Positions 43,815-52,974 of a stretch of 60,582 nucleotides of DNA are shown here, in pieces. This stretch comes from Streptococcus sp. oral taxon 431. GTDB taxonomy: Bacteria; Bacillota; Bacilli; Lactobacillales; Streptococcaceae. The stretch lies in assembly GCF_023115445.1 (NCBI RefSeq), contig NZ_JALDUI010000014.1:1-60582 (forward strand). The letters are read 5' to 3'. A program made the position numbers and the translations under genes. The notes below the pieces were generated by a model. The model saw only the letters and a program-made list of their open reading frames with translations, had not been told where the DNA came from and searched no databases. Numbering within the stretch: position 1 is the stretch's first letter; the number at the start of each line of letters is the position of its first letter.

Positions 43815-45992
43815 GTGAAACCATCAATAGTAAACAGAATAAAATCAAACTGGACGCTGAAACGTCTAGGTAAAGTGGCAATGACAGTGGCTTTCACACT
43901 TGTGATTGCCATTTTTCTTTTAGCCATGCTGGGAACGGTGGTTCAAGCTGCGGGCTTGGTAGATGATACGGTCAATGTGGCAAATGAATACAGCCGATAC
44001 CCACTTGAAAACTATCAACTGGATTTTTATGTGGATAATAGCTGGGGCTGGCTTCCGTGGAACTGGTCGGACGGGATTGGAAAACAGGTCATGTATGGAC
44101 TATATGCCATTACCAATTTTATTTGGACAATCAGTTTGTATGTTTCCAATGCGACAGGTTACTTAGTACAGGAAGCCTATTCCTTAGACTTCATTTCCGC
44201 TACAGCAGATTCCATTGGTAAGAATATGCAGACCTTAGCTGGTGTGAGTGCAAACGGATTTTCAACAGAGGGTTTCTATGTCGGATTCCTCTTACTCTTG
44301 ATTTTGGTTCTTGGGGTTTATGTTGCCTATACGGGACTGATAAAGAGAGAAACCACAAAGGCAATTCATGCCATTATGAATTTTGTGCTGGTGTTTATCC
44401 TATCGGCTTCCTTTATTGCCTACGCTCCCGACTACATTAAAAAAATCAATGACTTTTCATCAGACATCAGTAATGCCAGTTTATCACTTGGCACGAAGAT
44501 TGTCATGCCCCATTCCGATAGTCAAGGCAAGGACAGCGTGGACTTAATCAGAGATAGCCTGTTTTCCATACAGGTTCAGCAACCGTGGCTACTGCTTCAA
44601 TACAACAGTTCAGACATTGAAAGTATCGGTATTGACCGTGTGGAAAGCCTGCTCTCCACCAGCCCAGATTCCAACAATGGCGAAGACAGAGAAAAAATTG
44701 TTGCGGAAGAAATTGAAGACAGAAGCAATACCAATCTAACCATTACAAAGACCATTAACCGTTTAGGTACAGTCTTCTTCCTATTTGTCTTCAATATTGG
44801 GATTTCCATATTTGTATTCCTATTAACAGGAATCATGATTTTCTCGCAGGTACTTTTTATCATCTATGCTATGTTTCTGCCTGTGAGCTTTATTTTAAGC
44901 ATGATTCCATCATTTGATGGTATGTCAAAACGAGCCATAACAAAGCTCTTTAATACCATTTTGACACGAGCTGGAATCACATTGATTATTACGACAGCAT
45001 TTAGTATTTCAACCATGCTCTATACCTTATCGGCTGGTTATCCGTTCTTTTTGATTGCTTTTCTACAGATTGTGACCTTTGCAGGAATCTACTTCAAGCT
45101 GGGCGATTTAATGAGTATGTTTTCTCTACAGAGTAACGATTCTCAAAGTGTGGGAAGTCGTGTGATGAGAAAACCTCGTATGCTTATGCACGCTCACATG
45201 CACCGTCTACAGCGGAAACTTGGACGTTCCATGACTACTCTAGGGGCTGGGTCTGCCATTGTTACAGGTAAAAAAGGACAGTCGGGTTCGGGGAGTTCTG
45301 CAAGGACACAAGCAGATCACTCCCGACCAGACGGAAAGGAAAAATCAACACTTGGAAAACGTATCGGTCAAACCATCGGTACAGTAGCTGATACCAAAGA
45401 CAGAATGGTAGACACTGCTAGTGGTTTGAAAGAACAGGTTAAAGATTTGCCGACCAATGCAAGATATGCAGTATATCAAGGAAAATCCAAAGTAAAAGAG
45501 AATGTCCGTGATTTAACCAGTAGTATTTCTCAAACCAAAGCGGACAGAGCCAGTGGACGCAAGGAACAGCAGGAACAAAGGCGAAAAACCATTGCGAAGC
45601 GTCGCTCTGAAATGGAACAGGTCAAACAGAAAAAACAGCCTGCTTCTTCTGTTCATGAAAGACCGACTACAAGACAAGAACAATATCATGATGAACAGAC
45701 CTCAAAACAGTCTAATATTCAGACTTCATATAAGGAATCTCAACAAGCCAAACAAGAGCGTCCAGCAGTTAAGTCCGATTTTTCAAGTCCAAAAGTGGAA
45801 CACCAAGGCAATACCGTTCAAGAAAAAACCGTTCAAAAGCCAGCAACTTCAACCACTACAGCAGATAGAACTTCACAACATCCAATCACAAAAGAACGTC
45901 CGTCTACTGTTCAAAGAGTACCACTACAAAATACAAGAAGTAGACCACCAATCAAAACCGCCACCATTAAGAAAGTCGGTAAGAAACCATGA
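43815..45992 (+). CDS. orf15: Tn916 Orf15, VirB6-like polytopic membrane protein
   Basis: 725 residues with a GTG start at 43815. N-terminal signal-like helix (about 20-45), then about six more helices up to residue 440, and a long hydrophilic, basic, Gln/Ser-rich C-terminal tail (about 445-725). Inner-membrane pore component of the channel. Its stop overlaps the orf14 ATG by 4 nt. Confidence 0.92.
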   Translation: MKPSIVNRIKSNWTLKRLGKVAMTVAFTLVIAIFLLAMLGTVVQAAGLVDDTVNVANEYSRYPLENYQLDFYVDNSWGWLPWNWSDGIGKQVMYGLYAITNFIWTISLYVSNATGYLVQEAYSLDFISATADSIGKNMQTLAGVSANGFSTEGFYVGFLLLLILVLGVYVAYTGLIKRETTKAIHAIMNFVLVFILSASFIAYAPDYIKKINDFSSDISNASLSLGTKIVMPHSDSQGKDSVDLIRDSLFSIQVQQPWLLLQYNSSDIESIGIDRVESLLSTSPDSNNGEDREKIVAEEIEDRSNTNLTITKTINRLGTVFFLFVFNIGISIFVFLLTGIMIFSQVLFIIYAMFLPVSFILSMIPSFDGMSKRAITKLFNTILTRAGITLIITTAFSISTMLYTLSAGYPFFLIAFLQIVTFAGIYFKLGDLMSMFSLQSNDSQSVGSRVMRKPRMLMHAHMHRLQRKLGRSMTTLGAGSAIVTGKKGQSGSGSSARTQADHSRPDGKEKSTLGKRIGQTIGTVADTKDRMVDTASGLKEQVKDLPTNARYAVYQGKSKVKENVRDLTSSISQTKADRASGRKEQQEQRRKTIAKRRSEMEQVKQKKQPASSVHERPTTRQEQYHDEQTSKQSNIQTSYKESQQAKQERPAVKSDFSSPKVEHQGNTVQEKTVQKPATSTTTADRTSQHPITKERPSTVQRVPLQNTRSRPPIKTATIKKVGKKP

Positions 45993-46990
45993 AGTTGAAA
46001 ACTTTAGTGATTGGTGGTTCTGGATTATTCTTGATGGTCTTCTCACTGCTTCTGTTTGTTGCCATTTTATTTTCAGATGAACAGGACAGCGGAATTTCCA
46101 ATATTCATTATGGAGGTGTGAATGTTTCCGCAGAAGTGCTGGCTCATAAGCCTATGGTAGAAAAATATGCCAAAGAATATGGCGTTGAAGAATATGTCAA
46201 CATACTTCTTGCGATTATACAGGTGGAATCGGGCGGTACTGCGGAAGATGTTATGCAGTCCTCGGAATCCCTCGGTCTTCCACCTAATTCATTGAGTACA
46301 GAAGAATCCATTAAGCAAGGTGTGAAGTATTTCAGTGAATTATTAGCCAGTAGCGAAAGGCTCAGTGTAGATTTAGAATCGGTTATCCAGTCCTACAATT
46401 ATGGTGGTGGTTTCTTAGGGTATGTGGCTAATCGTGGAAATAAATATACCTTTGAACTGGCTCAAAGTTTCTCAAAAGAGTATTCAGGTGGCGAAAAAGT
46501 GTCTTACCCCAATCCCATAGCCATACCTATCAATGGGGGCTGGCGATACAACTATGGCAATATGTTTTATGTGCAACTGGTAACGCAGTATCTTGTCACA
46601 ACAGAGTTTGATGATGATACGGTACAAGCCATCATGGACGAAGCACTGAAATATGAGGGCTGGCGATACGTTTACGGTGGAGCTTCCCCGACTACTTCTT
46701 TTGATTGTAGCGGACTGACACAATGGACGTATGGAAAAGCTGGAATTAACTTACCACGAACCGCACAACAGCAATATGATGTGACCCAGCATATCCCACT
46801 ATCGGAAGCACAAGCTGGCGATTTGGTTTTCTTTCATTCTACCTATAACGCTGGCTCTTATATTACTCATGTTGGGATATACCTTGGCAATAACCGTATG
46901 TTTCATGCAGGCGACCCAATCGGTTATGCCGACTTAACAAGCCCCTACTGGCAACAGCATTTAGTGGGAGCAGGACGAATCAAACAATGA
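45989..46990 (+). CDS. orf14: Tn916 Orf14, bifunctional cell-wall hydrolase (VirB1-like)
   Basis: 333 residues. Membrane helix about 5-29; lysozyme-like domain with catalytic Glu80 (QVESGG); C-terminal NlpC/P60 domain with Cys240 (SFDCSG) and His294 (THVGIYLG). Opens peptidoglycan so the mating channel can pass. Overlaps orf15 and orf13 by 4 nt at each end. Confidence 0.95.
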   Translation: MKLKTLVIGGSGLFLMVFSLLLFVAILFSDEQDSGISNIHYGGVNVSAEVLAHKPMVEKYAKEYGVEEYVNILLAIIQVESGGTAEDVMQSSESLGLPPNSLSTEESIKQGVKYFSELLASSERLSVDLESVIQSYNYGGGFLGYVANRGNKYTFELAQSFSKEYSGGEKVSYPNPIAIPINGGWRYNYGNMFYVQLVTQYLVTTEFDDDTVQAIMDEALKYEGWRYVYGGASPTTSFDCSGLTQWTYGKAGINLPRTAQQQYDVTQHIPLSEAQAGDLVFFHSTYNAGSYITHVGIYLGNNRMFHAGDPIGYADLTSPYWQQHLVGAGRIKQ

Positions 46991-47922
46991 GAAAGGAAGA
47001 TTTAATGATGAAATTTAGAAAAAATCAGAATAAAGAAAAACAGATACCAAAGGAAAAGAAACCTCGTGTCTACTATAAGGTCAATCCTCATAAAAAGGTT
47101 GTGATTGCCTTGTGGGTACTTTTAGGGCTTAGTTTCAGCTTTGCGATATTCAAGCACTTTACAGCTATAGATACTCATACTATTCACGAAACAACTATCA
47201 TAGAAAAGGAATACGTTGATACTCATCATGTAGAAAATTTTGTAGAGAACTTTGCGAAAGTCTACTATTCATGGGAGCAATCCGATAAGTCCATTGATAA
47301 TCGAATGGAAAGTCTAAAAGGCTATCTGACAGATGAACTTCAAGCTCTCAATGTTGATACAGTACGCAAAGATATTCCTGTATCGTCTTCTGTAAGAGGA
47401 TTTCAGATATGGACGGTAGAGCCAACTGGCGACAATGAGTTTAATGTAACCTACAGTGTAGACCAGCTCATTACAGAGGGAGAAAATACAAAGACCGTCC
47501 ACTCTGCTTATATAGTGAGTGTCTATGTAGATGGTTCTGGAAATATGGTACTGGTTAAGAATCCGACCATTACCAACATACCTAAGAAATCAAGTTATAA
47601 ACCAAAAGCCATTGAAAGTGAGGGGACGGTTGATTCCATTACAACCAATGAAATCAATGAGTTTTTAACGACGTTCTTCAAGCTCTATCCTACAGCGACA
47701 GCCAGTGAACTTTCCTACTATGTGAATGACGGGATATTAAAACCAATCGGAAAAGAGTACATCTTTCAAGAACTGGTAAATCCTATTCACAATCGTAAGG
47801 ATAATCAAGTCACGGTATCGCTGACAGTGGAGTATATCGACCAGCAGACCAAAGCAACGCAGGTATCTCAATTTGATTTGGTACTTGAAAAGAACGGGAG
47901 TAATTGGAAGATTGTAAAATAA
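46987..47922 (+). CDS. orf13: Tn916 Orf13, TcpC-like channel protein
   Basis: 311 residues. A basic N-terminus, one membrane helix around 38-54, and an extracellular part made of two NTF2-like domains (TcpC family). VirB8-like scaffold of the transfer channel. Starts inside the orf14 stop (ATGA). tet(M) follows after a 376-nt regulatory leader. Confidence 0.92.
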   Translation: MRKEDLMMKFRKNQNKEKQIPKEKKPRVYYKVNPHKKVVIALWVLLGLSFSFAIFKHFTAIDTHTIHETTIIEKEYVDTHHVENFVENFAKVYYSWEQSDKSIDNRMESLKGYLTDELQALNVDTVRKDIPVSSSVRGFQIWTVEPTGDNEFNVTYSVDQLITEGENTKTVHSAYIVSVYVDGSGNMVLVKNPTITNIPKKSSYKPKAIESEGTVDSITTNEINEFLTTFFKLYPTATASELSYYVNDGILKPIGKEYIFQELVNPIHNRKDNQVTVSLTVEYIDQQTKATQVSQFDLVLEKNGSNWKIVK

Positions 47923-47991
47923 CAAATATTGGTACATGATTACAGATACTTTGTAATCATGTACTCTTTTTGATAAAAAATTGGAGATTCC

Positions 47992-48020
47992 TTTACAAAT
48001 ATGCTCTTACGTGCTATAAT
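47992..48020 (+). promoter_or_regulatory. tet(M) promoter
   Basis: TTTACA (47992-47997), a 17-bp spacer, TATAAT (48015-48020). It also drives the downstream Tn916 genes by read-through in the published model. Confidence 0.85.
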
Positions 48021-48051
48021 TTAAGTGACTATTTAAAAGGAGTTAATAAAT

Positions 48052-48075
48052 ATGCGGCAAGGTATTCTTAAATAA
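48052..48075 (+). CDS. Seven-codon upstream ORF in the tet(M) leader
   Basis: MRQGILK followed by TAA, with AAAAGGAG 8 nt before the ATG. It overlaps the first arm of the long leader stem, so ribosomes on it would alter folding. Not a classical annotated gene. Confidence 0.4.
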   Translation: MRQGILK

Positions 48076-48196
48076 ACTGTCAATTTGATAGCGGGAACAA
48101 ATAATTAGATGTCCTTTTTTAGGAGGGCTTAGTTTTTTGTACCCAGTTTAAGAATACCTTTATCATGTGATTCTAAAGTATCCAGAGAATATCTGT

Positions 48197-48283
48197 ATGC
48201 TTTGTATACCTATGGTTATGCATAAAAATCCCAGTGATAAAAGTATTTATCACTGGGATTTTTATGCCCTTTTGGGTTTTTGA
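48197..48283 (+). CDS. orf12: tet(M) leader peptide (Orf12)
   Basis: 28 codons, MLCIPMVMHKNPSDKSIYHW and so on to LLGF, ending 15 nt before the tet(M) ATG. The attenuator hairpin lies inside it. Corresponds to orf12 of Tn916. Confidence 0.85.
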   Translation: MLCIPMVMHKNPSDKSIYHWDFYALLGF

Positions 48284-48298
48284 ATGGAGGAAAATCAC

Positions 48299-50218
48299 AT
48301 GAAAATTATTAATATTGGAGTTTTAGCTCATGTTGATGCAGGAAAAACTACCTTAACAGAAAGCTTATTATATAACAGTGGAGCGATTACAGAATTAGGA
48401 AGCGTGGACAAAGGTACAACGAGGACGGATAATACGCTTTTAGAACGTCAGAGAGGAATTACAATTCAGACAGGAATAACCTCTTTTCAGTGGGAAAATA
48501 CGAAGGTGAACATCATAGACACGCCAGGACATATGGATTTCTTAGCAGAAGTATATCGTTCATTATCAGTTTTAGATGGGGCAATTCTACTGATTTCTGC
48601 AAAAGATGGCGTACAAGCACAAACTCGTATATTATTTCATGCACTTAGGAAAATGGGGATTCCCACAATCTTTTTTATCAATAAGATTGACCAAAATGGA
48701 ATTGATTTATCAACGGTTTATCAGGATATTAAAGAGAAACTTTCTGCCGAAATTGTAATCAAACAGAAGGTAGAACTGTATCCTAATATGTGTGTGACGA
48801 ACTTTACCGAATCTGAACAATGGGATACGGTAATAGAGGGAAACGATGACCTTTTAGAGAAATATATGTCCGGTAAATCATTAGAAGCATTGGAACTCGA
48901 ACAAGAGGAAAGCATAAGATTTCATAATTGTTCCCTGTTCCCTGTTTATCACGGAAGTGCAAAAAACAATATAGGGATTGATAACCTTATAGAAGTGATT
49001 ACGAATAAATTTTATTCATCAACACATCGAGGTCAGTCTGAACTTTGCGGAAAAGTTTTCAAAATTGAGTATTCGGAAAAAAGACAGCGTCTTGCATATA
49101 TACGTCTTTATAGTGGCGTACTGCATTTGCGAGATTCGGTTAGAATATCGGAAAAGGAAAAAATAAAAATTACAGAAATGTATACTTCAATAAATGGTGA
49201 ATTATGTAAAATCGATAAGGCTTATTCCGGGGAAATTGTTATTTTGCAGAATGAGTTTTTGAAGTTAAATAGTGTTCTTGGAGATACAAAGCTATTGCCA
49301 CAGAGAGAGAGAATTGAAAATCCCCTCCCTCTGCTGCAAACGACTGTTGAACCGAGCAAACCTCAACAAAGGGAAATGTTACTTGATGCACTTTTAGAAA
49401 TCTCCGACAGTGACCCGCTTCTGCGATATTATGTGGATTCTGCGACACATGAAATCATACTTTCTTTCTTAGGGAAAGTACAAATGGAAGTGACTTGTGC
49501 TCTGCTGCAAGAAAAGTATCATGTGGAGATAGAAATAAAAGAGCCTACAGTCATTTATATGGAAAGACCGTTAAAAAAAGCAGAGTATACCATTCACATC
49601 GAAGTTCCACCGAATCCTTTCTGGGCTTCCATTGGTCTATCTGTAGCACAGCTTCCATTAGGGAGCGGAGTACAGTATGAGAGCTCGGTTTCTCTTGGAT
49701 ACTTAAATCAATCGTTTCAAAATGCAGTTATGGAGGGGATACGCTATGGCTGTGAACAAGGATTGTATGGTTGGAATGTGACGGACTGTAAAATCTGTTT
49801 TAAGTATGGCTTATACTATAGCCCTGTTAGTACCCCAGCAGATTTTCGGATGCTTGCTCCTATTGTATTGGAACAAGTCTTAAAAAAAGCTGGAACAGAA
49901 TTGTTAGAGCCATATCTTAGTTTTAAAATTTATGCGCCAAAGGAATATCTTTCACGAGCATACAACGATGCTCCTAAATATTGTGCGAACATCGTAGACA
50001 CTCAATTGAAAAATAATGAGGTCATTCTTAGTGGAGAAATCCCTGCTCGGTGTATTCAAGAATATCGTAGTGATTTAACTTTCTTTACAAATGGACGTAG
50101 TGTTTGTTTAACAGAGTTAAAAGGGTACCATGTTACTACCGGTGAACCTGTTTGCCAGCCCCGTCGTCCAAATAGTCGGATAGATAAAGTACGATATATG
50201 TTCAATAAAATAACTTAG
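48299..50218 (+). CDS. tet(M): Tetracycline resistance ribosomal protection protein Tet(M)
   Basis: 639 residues from the ATG at 48299, 8 nt after GGAGG. EF-G-like GTPase that removes tetracycline from the ribosome. G1 AHVDAGKT (10-17), G3 DTPGH (about 74-78), G4 NKID (about 128-131), and a C-terminal domain IV to V. Full length with no disabling change. [20 protein letters not shown] is the Tet(M) start. Confidence 0.98.
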   Translation: MKIINIGVLAHVDAGKTTLTESLLYNSGAITELGSVDKGTTRTDNTLLERQRGITIQTGITSFQWENTKVNIIDTPGHMDFLAEVYRSLSVLDGAILLISAKDGVQAQTRILFHALRKMGIPTIFFINKIDQNGIDLSTVYQDIKEKLSAEIVIKQKVELYPNMCVTNFTESEQWDTVIEGNDDLLEKYMSGKSLEALELEQEESIRFHNCSLFPVYHGSAKNNIGIDNLIEVITNKFYSSTHRGQSELCGKVFKIEYSEKRQRLAYIRLYSGVLHLRDSVRISEKEKIKITEMYTSINGELCKIDKAYSGEIVILQNEFLKLNSVLGDTKLLPQRERIENPLPLLQTTVEPSKPQQREMLLDALLEISDSDPLLRYYVDSATHEIILSFLGKVQMEVTCALLQEKYHVEIEIKEPTVIYMERPLKKAEYTIHIEVPPNPFWASIGLSVAQLPLGSGVQYESSVSLGYLNQSFQNAVMEGIRYGCEQGLYGWNVTDCKICFKYGLYYSPVSTPADFRMLAPIVLEQVLKKAGTELLEPYLSFKIYAPKEYLSRAYNDAPKYCANIVDTQLKNNEVILSGEIPARCIQEYRSDLTFFTNGRSVCLTELKGYHVTTGEPVCQPRRPNSRIDKVRYMFNKIT

Positions 50219-50315
50219 TGTATTTTATGTTGTTATATAAATATGGTTTCTTGTTAAATAAGATGAAATATTCTTTAATAAAGATTTGAATTAAAGTGTA
50301 AAGGAGGAGATAGTT

Positions 50316-50504
50316 ATTATAAACTACAAGTGGATATTGTGTCCTGTATGTGGAAATAAAACACGATTAAAGATAAGGGAAGATACTGAATTAAAAAAAT
50401 TCCCCCTCTATTGTCCGAAATGCAGACAAGAAAATTTAATTGAAATAAAGCAGTTCAAAGTAACTGTGATTACAGAGCCAGACGCAAAGACGCAGAGCCG
50501 ATAA
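50316..50504 (+). CDS. orf6: Tn916 Orf6, Cys-rich KTR protein
   Basis: 62 codons if begun at ATT 50316, about 9 nt after AAGGAGG; no ATG, GTG or TTG fits. Core INYKWILCPVCGNKTRLKIR with CPxCG and CPKC motifs, a small zinc-ribbon-like peptide known from Tn916-type elements. The translation product is uncertain because of the non-standard start. A strong terminator overlaps the stop. Confidence 0.65.
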   Translation: MINYKWILCPVCGNKTRLKIREDTELKKFPLYCPKCRQENLIEIKQFKVTVITEPDAKTQSR

Positions 50505-50540
50505 AATGAGATTAATACAATCTCATTTTATCGGCTCTTT
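50494..50540. terminator. Strong hairpin after orf6
   Basis: AGAGCCGATAAAATGAGATT pairs perfectly with AATCTCATTTTATCGGCTCT over a 5-nt loop, then TTTCC. One of the most stable stems in the element; it works for the tet(M) operon and, on the other strand, for orf9. Confidence 0.85.
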
Positions 50541-50563
50541 CCGTTATGTATGGATTCTTTTAA

Positions 50564-50700
50564 TTAGTCTTCGATGTTTCTTGCTTCGTTGATACCGCTG
50601 GCTAAAGATTCCATTAAGGATAGTTCTTTGTCTGTAAAGCTATCCATGTATTTCTCTATCTGTAATCGTCGGGTGCTTTTTACCAAGTTATTAGCAGGTA
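50564..50700 (-). pseudogene. orf9: orf9, 3' part, cut off by Tn917
   Basis: Reads NNLVKSTRRLQIEKYMDSFT ... EARNIED and stop on the minus strand. Together with the 5' part at 55972-56188 it rebuilds a 117-residue protein. No start of its own. Confidence 0.85.
50696..50700. repeat. AGGTA target-site duplication, left
   Basis: Identical to 55967-55971 at the other end of Tn917, the 5-bp duplication expected of a Tn3-family element. Confidence 0.9.
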
Positions 50701-50773
50701 GGGGTCCCGAGCGCCTACGAGGAATTTGTATCGATAAGAAATAGATTTAAAAATTTCGCTGTTATTTTGTACA
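50701..50773 (+). repeat. Tn917 left end, 38-bp IR plus 35 bp repeated internally
   Basis: GGGGTCCCGAGCGCCTACGA and on; the same 73 bp, with a handful of mismatches, recur in direct orientation at 52162-52234. Positions 50774-51030 hold no evident gene. Confidence 0.9.
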
Positions 50774-51030
50774 TTTAACTTGACGGTGACATCTCTCTAT
50801 TGTGAGTTATTAGTGGTACAGTTTTCAACCGTTTTAATTATAAAAAAGTGGTGCATTTTTAAATTGGCACAAACAGGTAACGGTTATTGCAGGTGTATTT
50901 CTTATCTATGGGTTTAACATGGATTTTATCATTAAAATCATGAGTATTGTCCGAGAGTGATTGGTCTTGCGTATGGTTAACCCTAAAGTTATGGAAATAA
51001 GACTTAGAAGCAAACTTAAGAGTGTGTTGA

Positions 51031-51059
51031 TTGTGCATTATCTTAAAATTTTGTATAAT
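51031..51059 (+). promoter_or_regulatory. erm(B) promoter
   Basis: TTGTGC, a 17-bp spacer, TATAAT. About 58 nt before the leader peptide. Confidence 0.7.
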
Positions 51060-51116
51060 AGGAATTGAAGTTAAATTAGATGCTAAAAATTTGTAATTAA
51101 GAAGGAGGGATTCGTC

Positions 51117-51200
51117 ATGTTGGTATTCCAAATGCGTAATGTAGATAAAACATCTACTGTTTTGAAACAGACTAAAAACAGTGATTACACAGATAAATAA
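51117..51200 (+). CDS. ermBL: erm(B) leader peptide
   Basis: 27 codons starting MLVFQMRNVDKTSTVLKQTK, with AAGGAGGG before the ATG. In ErmBL the ribosome stalls with erythromycin at Asp10 and opens the erm(B) start. The stalling segment MRNVDK is intact, so induction should be possible. The 124-nt interval that follows carries the pairing arms. Confidence 0.9.
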   Translation: MLVFQMRNVDKTSTVLKQTKNSDYTDK

Positions 51201-51324
51201 ATACGTTAGATTAATTCCTACCAGTGACTAATCTTATGACTTTTTAAACAGATAACTAAAATTACAAACAAATCGTTTAACTTCTGTATTTGTTTATAGA
51301 TGTAATCACTTCAGGAGTGATTAC

Positions 51325-52062
51325 ATGAAAAAAAATATAAAATATTCTCAAAACTTTTTAACGAGTGAAAAAGTACTCAACCAAATAATAAAACAATTGA
51401 ATTTAAAAGAAACCGATACCGTTTACGAAATTGGAACAGGTAAAGGGCATTTAACGACGAAACTGGCTAAAATAAGTAAACAGGTAACGTCTATTGAATT
51501 AGACAGTCATCTATTCAACTTATCGTCAGAAAAATTAAAACTGAATACTCGTGTCACTTTAATTCACCAAGATATTCTACAGTTTCAATTCCCTAACAAA
51601 CAGAGGTATAAAATTGTTGGGAATATTCCTTACCATTTAAGCACACAAATTATTAAAAAAGTGGTTTTTGAAAGCCGTGCGTCTGACATCTATCTGATTG
51701 TTGAAGAAGGATTCTACAAGCGTACCTTGGATATTCACCGAACACTAGGGTTGCTCTTGCACACTCAAGTCTCGATTCAGCAATTGCTTAAGCTGCCAGC
51801 GGAATGCTTTCATCCTAAACCAAAAGTAAACAGTGTCTTAATAAAACTTACCCGCCATACCACAGATGTTCCAGATAAATATTGGAAGCTATATACGTAC
51901 TTTGTTTCAAAATGGGTCAATCGAGAATATCGTCAACTGTTTACTAAAAATCAGTTTCATCAAGCAATGAAACACGCCAAAGTAAACAATTTAAGTACCG
52001 TTACTTATGAGCAAGTATTGTCTATTTTTAATAGTTATCTATTATTTAACGGGAGGAAATAA
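51325..52062 (+). CDS. erm(B): 23S rRNA adenine N6-dimethyltransferase Erm(B)
   Basis: 245 residues. SAM motif [14 protein letters not shown] (about 34-47) and catalytic GNIPYHLS. Dimethylates A2058 of 23S rRNA and gives resistance to macrolides, lincosamides and streptogramin B. GGAG precedes the ATG by 8 nt but is masked in the leader fold. Starts [13 protein letters not shown]; the usual second residue is Asn. Confidence 0.98.
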   Translation: MKKNIKYSQNFLTSEKVLNQIIKQLNLKETDTVYEIGTGKGHLTTKLAKISKQVTSIELDSHLFNLSSEKLKLNTRVTLIHQDILQFQFPNKQRYKIVGNIPYHLSTQIIKKVVFESRASDIYLIVEEGFYKRTLDIHRTLGLLLHTQVSIQQLLKLPAECFHPKPKVNSVLIKLTRHTTDVPDKYWKLYTYFVSKWVNREYRQLFTKNQFHQAMKHAKVNNLSTVTYEQVLSIFNSYLLFNGRK

Positions 52063-52066
52063 TTCT

Positions 52067-52198
52067 ATGAGTCGCTTTTGTAAATTTGGAAAGTTACACG
52101 TTACTAAAGGGAATGTAGATAAATTATTAGGTATACTACTGACAGCTTCCAAGGAGCTAAAGAGGTCCCTAGCGCCTACGGGGAATTTGTATCGATAA
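52067..52198 (+). CDS. Short ORF after erm(B), truncated by the internal Tn917 end
   Basis: 43 codons, MSRFCKFGKLHVTKGNVDKL and on, with GGGAGG before the ATG. The last 12 codons (SLAPTGNLYR region) are read from the internal left-end repeat, so the true C-terminus is lost. A copy of a small ORF that usually follows erm(B) on plasmids. Probably nonfunctional. Confidence 0.6.
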   Translation: MSRFCKFGKLHVTKGNVDKLLGILLTASKELKRSLAPTGNLYR

Positions 52199-52234
52199 GG
52201 AATAGATTTAAAAATTTCGCTGTTATTTTGTACA
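52162..52234 (+). repeat. Internal direct copy of the Tn917 left end
   Basis: 73 bp starting GAGGTCCCTAGCGCC. Orientation equals that of the outer left end. From here to 55966 is a 3.8-kb unit with tnpR and tnpA alone, which looks like the ancestral transposon. Confidence 0.85.
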
Positions 52235-52252
52235 ATAAGGATAAATTTGAAT

Positions 52253-52285
52253 GGTACCATAAACGACCGTTTATGGTACCTTTTC
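52253..52285. terminator. Perfect palindrome after erm(B)
   Basis: GGTACCATAAACG and CGTTTATGGTACC, 13 bp each with a 2-nt centre, then TTTTC. It may be the erm(B) terminator or part of the recombination site. Confidence 0.6.
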
Positions 52286-52416
52286 ATTTTCCTGCTTTTT
52301 CTAAATGTTTTTTAAGTAAATCAAGTACCAAAATCCGTTCCTTTTTCATAGTTCCTATATAGTTATACTTAATGAGTTATGGTACATTTAAATTATAAAA
52401 TTAAGGAGGTTTTTTT
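52286..52416. promoter_or_regulatory. tnpR upstream region, probable res site
   Basis: AT-rich 131 bp that must hold the resolvase sites and the tnpR promoter in a Tn3-family element. I cannot define the subsites by eye. AAGGAGG lies before the tnpR ATG. Confidence 0.45.
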
Positions 52417-52971
52417 ATGATTTTTGGCTATGCTCGAGTGAGTACGGATGATCAAAATCTTAGTTTACAAATTGATGCACTTACTCATTATGGAATTGAT
52501 AAATTATTTCAAGAAAAAGTAACTGGTGCGAAAAAAGACCGACCGCAATTAGAAGAAATGATCAACCTACTACGTGAAGGAGATTCTGTTGTCATTTACA
52601 AGTTAGATCGAATTTCACGATCAACTAAACATTTGATTGAACTTTCTGAATTATTTGAAGAACTTAGTGTCAATTTTATATCTATTCAAGATAACGTAGA
52701 TACTTCAACGTCTATGGGAAGATTCTTTTTCCGAGTTATGGCTAGTTTAGCAGAACTGGAACGGGATATTATTATTGAACGAACTAACTCTGGTCTTAAG
52801 GCAGCCAGAGTCCGAGGAAAAAAAGGGGGCCGTCCAAGTAAAGGTAAGCTATCAATTGATTTAGCTTTAAAAATGTATGACAGCAAAGAGTATTCTATTC
52901 GTCAAATTCTTGATGCCTCTAAATTAAGCAAAACAACCTTTTACCGTTACCTCAATAAAAGGAATGCTTAA
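52417..52971 (+). CDS. tnpR: Tn917 resolvase
   Basis: 184-residue serine recombinase. Nucleophile Ser9 in GYARVSTDDQ, KLDRISRS, and the long E helix with AELERDIIIERT. C-terminal helix-turn-helix YSIRQILDASKLSKTTFYRYL. Resolves cointegrates made by TnpA. It stops 3 nt before tnpA. Confidence 0.96.
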   Translation: MIFGYARVSTDDQNLSLQIDALTHYGIDKLFQEKVTGAKKDRPQLEEMINLLREGDSVVIYKLDRISRSTKHLIELSELFEELSVNFISIQDNVDTSTSMGRFFFRVMASLAELERDIIIERTNSGLKAARVRGKKGGRPSKGKLSIDLALKMYDSKEYSIRQILDASKLSKTTFYRYLNKRNA

Positions 52972-52974
52972 GAT

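Larger units (their letters stand above)
48021..48298 (+). promoter_or_regulatory. tet(M) attenuator leader
   Basis: Transcribed leader with two small ORFs and several competing stems: AGGTATTCTTAAA (48059-48071) against TTTAAGAATACCT (near 48147-48160), and the terminator CCCAGTGATAA/TTATCACTGGG (48230-48257) followed by ATTTTTAT. Slow translation in the presence of tetracycline is thought to prevent termination. Confidence 0.8.

Noticed and set aside
44597..46080. Long frames within orf15/orf14 in other phases (88 and 175 codons)
   Set aside because: They run inside strongly supported conjugation genes, lack family patterns and have the Lys/Arg/Asn-rich composition of out-of-frame reading.
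50774..51030. Possible gene between Tn917 left end and erm(B)
   Set aside because: Only a 15-codon plus-strand frame and a 90-codon antisense frame without ribosome site; this stretch is the usual upstream region of erm(B).
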